This document shows, piece after piece, positions 1 to 5,658 of a stretch of DNA of 5,658 nt. Location: positions 1 to 5,658 of the forward strand of contig WGBT01000001.1 of assembly GCA_015494185.1 (NCBI GenBank). Direction: 5' to 3'. The notes under the pieces are model-generated. The model made no database searches. It had not been told where the DNA came from and saw only the letters and a list, made by a program, of their open reading frames with translations. The position numbers and the translations under genes are program-made. The first letter of the stretch is position 1, and each line of letters starts with the position of its first letter. Origin of the DNA: Hyphomicrobiales bacterium. GTDB taxonomy: Bacteria > Pseudomonadota > Alphaproteobacteria > Rhizobiales > S144-35.

Positions 1-236
1 AATACCGTTTGCCGGAGGGGGCTGAACTGTTACCTGTGACCATTGACGCCGAAGCCTCAGACATTCCCGGCGGCTGGCCGAAAGGAGGCACCACGCGGGT
101 TCATTTTGAGAACCGGCACTTGCAATATGCTCTGACATGGTACGGCCTGGCTCTCGCGCTGCTTGGAGTGTTCGCCTTTTTCGCCTGGACGCGGCTGCGT
201 CACCTGCCAGCGGAAAGCACGCCAAGAAAAAGCTAG
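1..236 (+). CDS. surf1: SURF1 family protein, C-terminal fragment (5' end outside window)
   Basis: This is the last ~78 codons of a gene that enters from the left edge. The frame is open to base 3, so the TTG at 9 is an internal Leu codon and not a start. SURF1 (Shy1) proteins are inner-membrane factors that help insert haem a during assembly of aa3-type cytochrome c oxidase. They have one transmembrane helix at each end and a periplasmic middle domain. The visible part fits the family's C-terminus: a GGTTRVHFENRHLQYALTWY stretch typical of SURF1, then a hydrophobic helix (about 18 residues, LALALLGVFAFFAW) followed by basic residues (TRLR) and a short hydrophilic tail ending at TAG 234-236. 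The gene converges with the polysaccharide operon on the other strand and is probably unrelated to it. The family call is from recognised motifs; the N-terminal half cannot be checked here. Confidence 0.86.
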   Translation, partial: YRLPEGAELLPVTIDAEASDIPGGWPKGGTTRVHFENRHLQYALTWYGLALALLGVFAFFAWTRLRHLPAESTPRKS

Positions 237-301
237 AACAAAATCCGAAAAGCAGAAACAATTGATCCCAAAACCGGTTCCCGCTTTTCGGATTTTGCTC
301 T
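235..301. repeat. Imperfect 19-bp inverted repeat, REP-like intergenic palindrome
   Basis: The left arm 235-253 (AGAACAAAATCCGAAAAGC) and right arm 283-301 (GCTTTTCGGATTTTGCTCT) are reverse complements at 18 of 19 positions. They are separated by a 29-nt spacer that contains AACCGGTT (272-279) and CAATTG (259-264). The left arm begins inside the SURF1 stop codon. No T-run follows the right arm, so it is not a classic intrinsic terminator, though the hairpin could protect the 3' end of the SURF1 mRNA. The combination of CCGAAAAG, ACCGGTT and a GCTCTA end resembles a dispersed palindrome that is common between genes in Rhizobiales. That resemblance is from memory and was not searched. Confidence 0.7.
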
Positions 302-402
302 AATGCCTCCTGATATCGGCGCGTATATCCGTGCAACTTACCATCAAATCTTCAAAGGAATGGGGAAAGCCTCAACGGTCAATGATAAACACCGCCGGTC
401 TT

Positions 403-422
403 ATACCAAGGGCTCTTGGTAT
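403..422. terminator. Short perfect hairpin at the end of the minus-strand operon, possible terminator
   Basis: ATACCAAG (403-410) and CTTGGTAT (415-422) are perfect reverse complements around a 4-nt loop. The operon-distal arm overlaps the last stop codon of the epimerase gene (TAA, 424-422 on the minus strand). There is no good U-tract on either strand, and half the stem is A-T or T-A, so it is a weak candidate for an intrinsic terminator. It may instead mark the 3' end of the message between two convergent genes. No other gene or signal is visible in 302-402. Confidence 0.35.
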
Positions 423-1537
423 TATACCTCCCCCTCTTGATACTTTGCCAAGATTTCTGCAATCCGCTTGGCCGCTTTGCCATCCCATTTTTCTGGAATC
501 CGGCCTTTTGGCATGTCATTTGCCAACACTTTGTTAGCCGCGTCGAGAATTTTCTCCCGGTCATTGCCAACAAGCTGATTGGTGCCTTGAGTGCAGGTGA
601 TCGGGCGTTCGGTATTGGGGCGCAGGGTCAGGCAGGGCACACCCAACACTGTAGTTTCTTCTTGCAAGCCGCCGCTGTCGGTCAAAACCATCCGGGCGTT
701 CATATTGAGATGCAAAAATTCCAGATAGCCCAAAGGTTCGCTCAGCCATAGGCCTTCAACCTTGTCCCCCTCATTGAAAAAATGGCCTAGTCCAAATTGG
801 CCGGCCATTTTCCGGGTGCGGGGATGAATGGGGAAAATGATCGGAATTTGCCGGGCGATTTCATGCAAGGCTTCCAAAATGGCCTTGAAAGTCTCCCGGT
901 CATCCACATTGGCAGGCCGATGCAAGGTCATGAGCGCATAAGAACGCGGCGCAAGGCCAAGTTCATCCAGCAAGGGCAGTCCGGCCGCCAACTCCCGGTG
1001 CTTTAGGAGCGTGTCGATCATCACATTGCCGACAAAGTGAATTTTTTCCGGCGCCACCCCTTCGGCAAGCAGATTTTCATTGGCGAATTTGTCCGTGGTG
1101 AACAGCAGATCACACAGCACATCGGTGCACAGCCGGTTGATCTCTTCCGGCATATTCATGTCACGCGAGCGCAAGCCTGCCTCCACATGGGCCACCGCAA
1201 TGCCCAGCTTCTTGGCCGTCAGGGTACAGGCAATGGTGGAATTGACGTCCCCCACCACAATCACCAGATCAGGACGCTGCTCAAGACAGACTTTCTCAAA
1301 GGCCATCATGATTCTGGCGGTTTGCTCGGCATGGGAGCCCGAGCCCACTTCAAGATTGATGTCCGGCCGCGGCATCCCCAGATCCTCGAAAAAGGCTTGG
1401 CTCATGCGGGCGTCATAATGCTGACCGGTATGCACCAACAAATGAGTAAAACGATCTGGATATTGATCAAGCGCTTCGACGATGGGCGCCATTTTCATGA
1501 AATTGGGCCGGGCGCCGACGATGTTGAGGATTTTCAT
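422..1537 (-). CDS. wecB: UDP-N-acetylglucosamine 2-epimerase (non-hydrolysing), WecB-like
   Basis: This cytoplasmic enzyme interconverts UDP-GlcNAc and UDP-ManNAc, the precursor of ManNAc and ManNAcA residues in surface glycans. The 371-aa length is normal for the family, whose fold is GT-B-like. Family motifs run in order: GARPNFMKMAP (8-18), HTGQHYD (36-42), GDVNS (96-100), HVEAGLRS (117-124), MPEEINR (129-135), FVGNVMID (168-175), TLHRPANVDD (204-213), FPIHPRTRK (235-243), LTDSGGLQEET (285-295) and RPNTERP (306-312). D97, E119, E131 and H206 align by motif with E. coli WecB D95, E117, E131 and H213, so it should be active. The usual HRxEN reads HRPAN here. The ATG (1537-1535) overlaps the glycosyltransferase stop as ATGA, and no strong Shine-Dalgarno precedes it, so it is probably translated by coupling. 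It is the last gene of the operon. Confidence 0.95.
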   Translation of the reverse strand: MKILNIVGARPNFMKMAPIVEALDQYPDRFTHLLVHTGQHYDARMSQAFFEDLGMPRPDINLEVGSGSHAEQTARIMMAFEKVCLEQRPDLVIVVGDVNSTIACTLTAKKLGIAVAHVEAGLRSRDMNMPEEINRLCTDVLCDLLFTTDKFANENLLAEGVAPEKIHFVGNVMIDTLLKHRELAAGLPLLDELGLAPRSYALMTLHRPANVDDRETFKAILEALHEIARQIPIIFPIHPRTRKMAGQFGLGHFFNEGDKVEGLWLSEPLGYLEFLHLNMNARMVLTDSGGLQEETTVLGVPCLTLRPNTERPITCTQGTNQLVGNDREKILDAANKVLANDMPKGRIPEKWDGKAAKRIAEILAKYQEGEV

Positions 1538-2778
1538 GTTTTCGCTTTGAGCCTGTCGTTATAAGTGTTTTCCAGCATCTTCAGCATTTTTGCCGCCAAG
1601 GTCTTGCGATCGTAATGTTTAGCCGCGGCAAGAGAGGATTGCCGGCATTGCTCATAAAGCGCCCTGTCCCCTTCAAGACGGCGCAGCTTTTCCGCCAGCT
1701 CCCCGGCATTTTCCGGCTCAAACAGCAAACCGGCTTTTGCCGTTTCAACAATGGCGGCCGATTCGCCTGCAACTCCATGCAAAACCGGAATTCCCATCCC
1801 CATGCCCTCAAACAACTTGGAAGGAATGACGGTTTCAAACAGCGGGCTTTTTTTCAGATGAATAATGGCAACGTCAAGCAAGGACCAGTAGCGCAAAACC
1901 TCCGCCTTGGGCACGGAATTGAGAAAGGTCACATTGGCAAGCTTCATCTCATGGGCCTGCGCCACCAGCGCCTTTTTCCGCGCCCCATCACCAAGAAACA
2001 AGATGTGAAAACGCCCCCCATCCCCGTCCGCCAGCAGGGCCGCCGCTTCCAGCAGGGTTTCAAGATGATGCGCCATGCCATGCGTGCCGATATAACCGGC
2101 GACAAACTTCCCCTCAAGCCCCAATTTTTCGGCCAATTCCCTATCCTTGGGCTGGGGCGCAAAACGGGCGAGATCCACCCCGTTTGTCACAACCTTTATC
2201 TTACCGCCATCAATCCCGCGATCCATCAGGGTTTGCCGGAAGGAATGGGTCACCGAAACAATAAGGCTGGCGCGGCGATAGAGAAACATTTCAAGCCGCT
2301 CGAGCAAGCGCAAAAGAGGGCCGTTCTTCATGGCGCCGACCACCTTGATCGATTCCGGCCAGATGTCACGCAGCTCGAACACAAAGGGGCGGCGCTTGTA
2401 GCGGCTGACCATATAGGCGGCGCAGGCGGTAAAAAATTGCGGGCTGGTGCCGATCACAATATCGGCCTTGCGGATGAACGGGGCGGCGATGGTGGCCGCA
2501 ACCATATAGCTGATATAATCAAGCGTGCGCCTGACAAAACCTTCATTGGCGGTGATATAGCTCCACACCCGGACAACTCTGATGCCCTCGATTTCCTCGC
2601 TTTGCCACAGCCGGTTTCGATAGCCCTCATACACCTTGCCTTGCGGGAAATTGGGGGCGCAGGTGATCACCGTCACCTTGTGTCCGGCCTTTACCCATTC
2701 GCGGGCATGTTCAAATGTGCGTGTTGCCGGGGCATTGACCTCGGGGGGGAAATTGTCGGTGAGGAAAAGGATGTGCAT
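1534..2778 (-). CDS. Glycosyltransferase family 4 protein, WbuB-like
   Basis: The predicted protein is a 414-aa GT-B fold retaining glycosyltransferase, acting on the cytoplasmic side of the inner membrane in surface-polysaccharide assembly. The N-terminal acceptor domain starts with HILFLTDNFPPEVNAPATR (2-20), the glycine-poor opening typical of WbuB-like enzymes. ELRDIWPES (135-143), also typical of that subgroup, follows. The C-terminal nucleotide-sugar domain begins around NGVD (199-202), with GYIGTHG (228-234), FLGDG (261-265) and PSKLFEGMGMGIPVL (319-333), then GVAGESA near 335-341. E. coli WbuB is reported to transfer fucosamine in O-antigen synthesis, but the sugar used here cannot be read from the sequence. 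Start ATG is 4 nt after the heparinase-like stop; the upstream AGTGG is only a weak ribosome binding site. A 7-G run near 2744 leaves the frame intact. The family call is firm; the donor and acceptor are unknown. Confidence 0.92.
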   Translation of the reverse strand: MHILFLTDNFPPEVNAPATRTFEHAREWVKAGHKVTVITCAPNFPQGKVYEGYRNRLWQSEEIEGIRVVRVWSYITANEGFVRRTLDYISYMVAATIAAPFIRKADIVIGTSPQFFTACAAYMVSRYKRRPFVFELRDIWPESIKVVGAMKNGPLLRLLERLEMFLYRRASLIVSVTHSFRQTLMDRGIDGGKIKVVTNGVDLARFAPQPKDRELAEKLGLEGKFVAGYIGTHGMAHHLETLLEAAALLADGDGGRFHILFLGDGARKKALVAQAHEMKLANVTFLNSVPKAEVLRYWSLLDVAIIHLKKSPLFETVIPSKLFEGMGMGIPVLHGVAGESAAIVETAKAGLLFEPENAGELAEKLRRLEGDRALYEQCRQSSLAAAKHYDRKTLAAKMLKMLENTYNDRLKAKT

Positions 2779-2782
2779 CAGG

Positions 2783-4426
2783 TTACCACTGAAATGTCAT
2801 TTGGCATTGGCGCTTGACCATTGCGATGGTCAGGCATGAATTGGCAACAGCGCGGCCAAATTCGGGATGATATTGGCTGGCTGTAACGCCTGCCTCGCCG
2901 CCATCAACATGCCATCGAATTTGCCGGTTTGCCCCGATTGTCAATAAACCTTCATGCTTTGCAGCGTCAATCTGCACATCAGGAAAAACATGATAACGCG
3001 CCAGTGCCCTGCGGTATTGCCCTGAAACGCTGTCAGACACGGTCACGGAACACGGGCCAATCTTCCAGATGCGCCTATGAACGGCTTTGCCTGCCAAACG
3101 GCAATAGCCATCATGCGCGCAGGACACTGTGACCACCTCCCCCTCTTGCTTGATCTGAAGATCAAACGGCCGGGCACGGCGGGCCACTCGAAAGCCCCCC
3201 CAAACTTCTGAAGAATTTTCACCATCAATTTCCACCGTATTGTGTGCCCGGGTCGAGCGCTGATGATCACGCATGGGCCCGGTTCCATATTGCGAAATAC
3301 CGGAATTGACCAGCACGCGCTGCGCGCCCAAAGAAAGCTCAAAGGAAAGCGTGTCCGCATGGGCATGGCCGGGAATATAGTCCGGGCCAATCCGTCCGAC
3401 ATCGAGAAGCGCGACCATCTCCCCCCGCTGCACCCTGATATAGCCCGAATGAGTGAGATGCGTGATCCCCTCGCCGGACTTTTGACCGCCGGCAATGCCA
3501 AGATTGCTTGCATAGGCTTTTAGCGCCACCGGCTCCAGCGCAATACCGAAAGCGGCATCATTGAAAAAGGCAATGCGCCCGTCTGGATGACACATCACTT
3601 CAAGCCAATAAAGCATCCGCCCGGCCACCTCGCGCCAGCCTTGCACAATATGATCCGCGATCCGGCCCGGAAAGGCTCCGGCGAGATTGACAAGGTCCAG
3701 AATGTCTTCCAGAATGATGGAATGATACATCGGGCTGAGCTCGAAATGGCCGCCATCGGGAAGGATTTGTTCGGGGATTTCGCGCGCTAGAATTTTCAGC
3801 CCCTTGGCAAGCCAGCTATCCGCCTCTTTGCCGGAAAAAAATACGCCTGCGAAAACCAGCGCCTTGGCATTGGCAAAAAGATGATTGCCCAAAAGATGCC
3901 ATTCGAGACGCTTGCTCAAAAAATGGATTTGCTCCGCCAGACTTTGCCGCCAGCTCGCGGCCAGTTCATGACCCGCCAGCGCCCATTTGATCCAGTTGAC
4001 AATGCGCAGCGAAAGCGGATAAGGCTCCCAGCCATTGCCCTGTGCGGCAGGGTTTTCGGCAATCCAGCGCTCGATCAGGGCCCGGTGCCAGTCATATCGT
4101 TGTTGCGCCCCGGCGGCATTCAGATCATCGAAATAATGCAGATTGTAAAGCCAAAGCTTGTCCTTTTCCGGTGTGTTCCAGTCCGCGGAACTGGTAAGTT
4201 TTCCCGGCCGGTTGAGAAAAACAAACGCCTCAGGCCCTGTCATCATGGCTTTGCGGGCGGGCAACATACGCCATTTTCCGGCTGGCCGCCTTATACCCGG
4301 CGCCGGCCGCTGGTCAATCCGGGGCTTATAAAGCTTGAACCAGGCCCGCCCATAAATCTGAATGGGCCGCAAATGGCATAGTGTGTGCCAGTAAAGGCCG
4401 GCTTTTGCCTTGACACTCAACACCAT
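2783..4426 (-). CDS. Heparinase II/III-like (alginate-lyase-type) family protein of a polysaccharide cluster
   Basis: This 547-aa protein has the two-part layout of heparinase II/III relatives. The first part is a helical N-terminal region (about 85-310) with LWLYNLHYFD (91-100), NGWEPYPLSLRIVNW (131-145), LGNHLFANAKAL (179-190) and LPDGGHFELSPMYH (222-235). The second is a beta-rich C-terminal half with PGHAHADTLSFEL (352-364) and STRAHNTVEIDG (391-402). N181-H182 and Y234 have about the spacing of the Asn-His and Tyr active-site residues of PL17-type lyases, and H354 and H356 sit in the conserved GHAHAD block, so the fold may be catalytic. There is no signal peptide: the N-terminus is basic and polar (HLRPIQIYGRAWFKLYKPR), as in cluster-associated members. 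The substrate is unknown; it could trim or modify the polymer. The start is 2 nt after the methyltransferase stop. Because AAGG touches the ATG, GTG (codon 2) or TTG (codon 3, 6-nt spacing) may be the real start. Confidence 0.9.
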   Translation of the reverse strand: MVLSVKAKAGLYWHTLCHLRPIQIYGRAWFKLYKPRIDQRPAPGIRRPAGKWRMLPARKAMMTGPEAFVFLNRPGKLTSSADWNTPEKDKLWLYNLHYFDDLNAAGAQQRYDWHRALIERWIAENPAAQGNGWEPYPLSLRIVNWIKWALAGHELAASWRQSLAEQIHFLSKRLEWHLLGNHLFANAKALVFAGVFFSGKEADSWLAKGLKILAREIPEQILPDGGHFELSPMYHSIILEDILDLVNLAGAFPGRIADHIVQGWREVAGRMLYWLEVMCHPDGRIAFFNDAAFGIALEPVALKAYASNLGIAGGQKSGEGITHLTHSGYIRVQRGEMVALLDVGRIGPDYIPGHAHADTLSFELSLGAQRVLVNSGISQYGTGPMRDHQRSTRAHNTVEIDGENSSEVWGGFRVARRARPFDLQIKQEGEVVTVSCAHDGYCRLAGKAVHRRIWKIGPCSVTVSDSVSGQYRRALARYHVFPDVQIDAAKHEGLLTIGANRQIRWHVDGGEAGVTASQYHPEFGRAVANSCLTIAMVKRQCQMTFQW

Positions 4427-4428
4427 CC

Positions 4429-5172
4429 TTAGCTGTCGTTCTTTGCATTAGATATTTTTCGCAGCTCACAAACCAGTAAAATACGAAAACATCCAAAACC
4501 GGGAACATAATTGACCAGCTTTTCATAAAGCCAGCCAGGAATGTAAGTCAGGATGCTCAGGCGCATATATTCCGGTCGTCCTTCGATCAGGTCAGTCGTC
4601 AGCACTTCAAAGCCAGTGGCTTTTGCAAGACGGCGAATGTCGGCCGGTGAATTGGCGCGGTACCTGGTGGGAAACGTATCAACGCTTTCGCGACCGCGTT
4701 TTTTGTTAAACCATTGATGAAACCCATGCGGCGTAAGGCTGGAAATCAGCGGCATATAATGCCATTTATTCGGGGTTTTTGCCAGGAATAAACCACCTGG
4801 TTTCAAAACTCTCCAAACTTCTCTGAATACCTCCGCTGGCTGTTCAAGATGTTCCAGAACATTTACAGCAAAAACCAGATCGAAATTCTCATCAGGATAG
4901 GGAATCGCCTCTCCCATCCCGATTTTTCCCTCATCAAGATAAGGATTGTCAACAACACGAGGATCAGGGTCAACCCCGCAAACACGAGCCGCATAACCCT
5001 TGAAGTTCATCTGCTTTATAATTCCCGCACCGGCTCCCAAATCCAGGATTTGCTTGTTGCCTCTCCCCTGTAGCAGATATTTTTCTATCCGTTTGCGAAA
5101 CAATGTGTCATCCCAATTGTCACCAAATGCCGGATACAGCTTCTTGTCCATCCATGCCGTTAAAGAACTCAT
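4429..5172 (-). CDS. Class I SAM-dependent methyltransferase (Methyltransf_11-like)
   Basis: A 247-aa methyltransferase with a Rossmann-type SAM site: motif I LDLGAGAG (43-50), the acidic ribose-binding position in GVDPD (D68), NFDLVFAVNVLEHLEQP (96-112) and RVLKPGGLFLAKTPNKWHY (121-139). The C-terminal part (about 205-236) is rich in aromatic and hydrophobic residues and might sit against the membrane. The chosen start is ATG 5172-5170, because AGGAG lies 5 nt upstream (5182-5178). An in-frame TTG at 5193, overlapping the previous stop, would add seven residues but has no such site. Its place in the operon suggests it methylates a sugar nucleotide, a glycan end or a lipid-linked intermediate; the substrate cannot be told. 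It is notably AT-rich: five 60-base lines sampled from it averaged about 42% G+C, against about 57% in six lines from neighbouring genes, which hints at separate acquisition. Confidence 0.9.
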   Translation of the reverse strand: MSSLTAWMDKKLYPAFGDNWDDTLFRKRIEKYLLQGRGNKQILDLGAGAGIIKQMNFKGYAARVCGVDPDPRVVDNPYLDEGKIGMGEAIPYPDENFDLVFAVNVLEHLEQPAEVFREVWRVLKPGGLFLAKTPNKWHYMPLISSLTPHGFHQWFNKKRGRESVDTFPTRYRANSPADIRRLAKATGFEVLTTDLIEGRPEYMRLSILTYIPGWLYEKLVNYVPGFGCFRILLVCELRKISNAKNDS

Positions 5173-5177
5173 TTTTT

Positions 5178-5182
5178 CTCCT
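5178..5182 (-). promoter_or_regulatory. Ribosome binding site of the methyltransferase gene
   Basis: On the minus strand AGGAG is followed by five A residues and then ATG (5172-5170). It is the strongest Shine-Dalgarno in the window and decides the methyltransferase start in favour of this ATG over the upstream TTG at 5193. The genes downstream in the operon have only weak sites, so this one may be an independent translation entry point. Confidence 0.8.
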
Positions 5183-5189
5183 GACCTGT

Positions 5190-5658
5190 TCAAGCCATCT
5201 CAATCGCCAGCCGCGAGACCTCGAATATCTCATCTGGCGCAATGGGAGCCGGGCCGCCATTTTGGATAGCTTCGACAAAGGCTTGTGCACAGGCTTTCTG
5301 CCCTTTGTCCTGACGCGAAAGCTTCTGCTTTTTGAATCCCGGCCAGCCATAGCCCCGCATCTGGCGGAAATTATCAAGCTGCAAGACCCCGCCTGCGGCA
5401 AAGACTTCCAGCCGTTCCTTGGGAAAGCTTTTGGAACCATTGGCAAAATAATGCACCGTGCCGACGGAACCATTTTCAAAGGCAAGGGCGAGGCTGGCCG
5501 TGTCACGCTTTTGGCTGTCCATGAAACTGCTCTGCCAGTTTTTGACCGGGCTTCCAGCCAAATGACGTAAGAGATCGATGAAATGGCAAGCCTCGCCAAT
5601 AATGCGCCCGCCGCCCACCTCCCGGTCCTGGGTCCAGTGATCGGCCGGTATGGCTCCG
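5190..5658 (-). CDS. Gfo/Idh/MocA-family oxidoreductase, C-terminal fragment (5' end outside window)
   Basis: About 155 codons run from the right edge to TGA 5192-5190. The frame is open through the edge, so the GTG at 5618 is internal. The fragment reads GAIPADHWTQDREVGGGRII and continues GEACHFIDLLRHLAGSPV, the conserved beginning of the C-terminal substrate domain of Gfo/Idh/MocA dehydrogenases. The G-E-x-C-H-x-x-D pattern contains the His and Asp often found at the active site. Then come LALAFENGSVGTVHYFANGS, ERLEVFAAGGVLQLDNFRQM and a final helix. Such enzymes use NAD(P)(H) on sugars or polyols in the cytoplasm. In polysaccharide clusters this subtype is often fused behind a zinc-type alcohol dehydrogenase domain (bi-domain oxidoreductase) and sits next to a heparinase-like gene. 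That fusion is expected from knowledge of the family but lies outside the window. It is the most upstream gene visible in the operon; the promoter must lie further right. Confidence 0.9.
   Translation of the reverse strand, partial: GAIPADHWTQDREVGGGRIIGEACHFIDLLRHLAGSPVKNWQSSFMDSQKRDTASLALAFENGSVGTVHYFANGSKSFPKERLEVFAAGGVLQLDNFRQMRGYGWPGFKKQKLSRQDKGQKACAQAFVEAIQNGGPAPIAPDEIFEVSRLAIEMA

Noticed and set aside
426..439. 14-base match between 426-439 and 3135-3148
   Set aside because: Both copies encode Gln-Glu-Gly-Glu-Val in frame on the minus strand, at the epimerase C-terminus and in the heparinase-like protein. Flanks differ, so chance is the simplest explanation.
331..751. Short plus-strand frames starting in the intergenic region and running into wecB
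   Set aside because: They mostly overlap the epimerase 3' end in antisense, have no conserved motif and cross the convergent boundary.
1037..1564. 175-codon plus-strand open frame opposite wecB
   Set aside because: It is antisense to conserved epimerase motifs, with no recognisable domain and no convincing ribosome binding site.
2743..2750. G-run near the glycosyltransferase start as a possible frameshift or phase-variation tract
   Set aside because: The tract is only about 7 bases long and the frame continues through the conserved FPPEVNAPATR motif, so there is no sign of a broken or switching gene.
1615..2817. 400-codon open frame on the plus strand opposite the glycosyltransferase
   Set aside because: It lies fully antisense to a clear GT4 gene, its translation shows no family motif and is rich in His, Gln and Arg. 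It looks like a by-product of GC-rich codon usage in the real gene.
3881..4381. 166-codon plus-strand open frame opposite the heparinase-like gene
   Set aside because: The reading frame mirrors the coding strand and shows no domain; the minus-strand protein is well supported.
5120..5599. 159-codon minus-strand frame overlapping the oxidoreductase and the methyltransferase start
   Set aside because: It is out of frame with the conserved Gfo/Idh/MocA motifs and would cross the gene boundary; its composition is Arg/Ser-rich with no family signal.

Overview
The window looks like a piece of an alphaproteobacterial chromosome. Evidence for this is a SURF1-type cytochrome oxidase assembly gene, a palindromic intergenic element resembling those common in Rhizobiales/Hyphomicrobiales, and a GC content of roughly 55-60% in most genes. 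The genus cannot be determined from the sequence alone.

Layout: at the left edge the plus strand carries the last ~78 codons of a SURF1-family gene, ending at 236. A 185-bp intergenic stretch follows. It holds a 19-bp imperfect inverted repeat (235-301) and a small perfect hairpin (403-422), and no gene that I can support. The rest of the window (422-5658) is one tightly packed minus-strand operon. In transcription order, right to left, it encodes: the C-terminal part of a Gfo/Idh/MocA-type oxidoreductase (cut by the window edge), a class I SAM-dependent methyltransferase, a heparinase II/III-like protein, a WbuB-like GT4 glycosyltransferase, and a non-hydrolysing UDP-GlcNAc 2-epimerase (WecB). 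Junctions are 17 nt, 2 nt, 4 nt and a 4-bp ATGA overlap, so translation is probably coupled through most of the operon.

How the genes work together (inference): this is the distal end of a surface-polysaccharide (exopolysaccharide, capsule or O-antigen) biosynthesis cluster. WecB would supply UDP-ManNAc. The GT4 enzyme would transfer a sugar onto a lipid-linked intermediate. The oxidoreductase and methyltransferase probably modify sugars or glycan ends. The heparinase-like protein keeps residues that look like a lyase active site but has no visible export signal, so its role is the main open question. The methyltransferase gene is clearly more AT-rich than its neighbours (about 42% versus 57% GC in the lines I counted) and has its own strong ribosome binding site, which suggests it was inserted into an otherwise coherent module.
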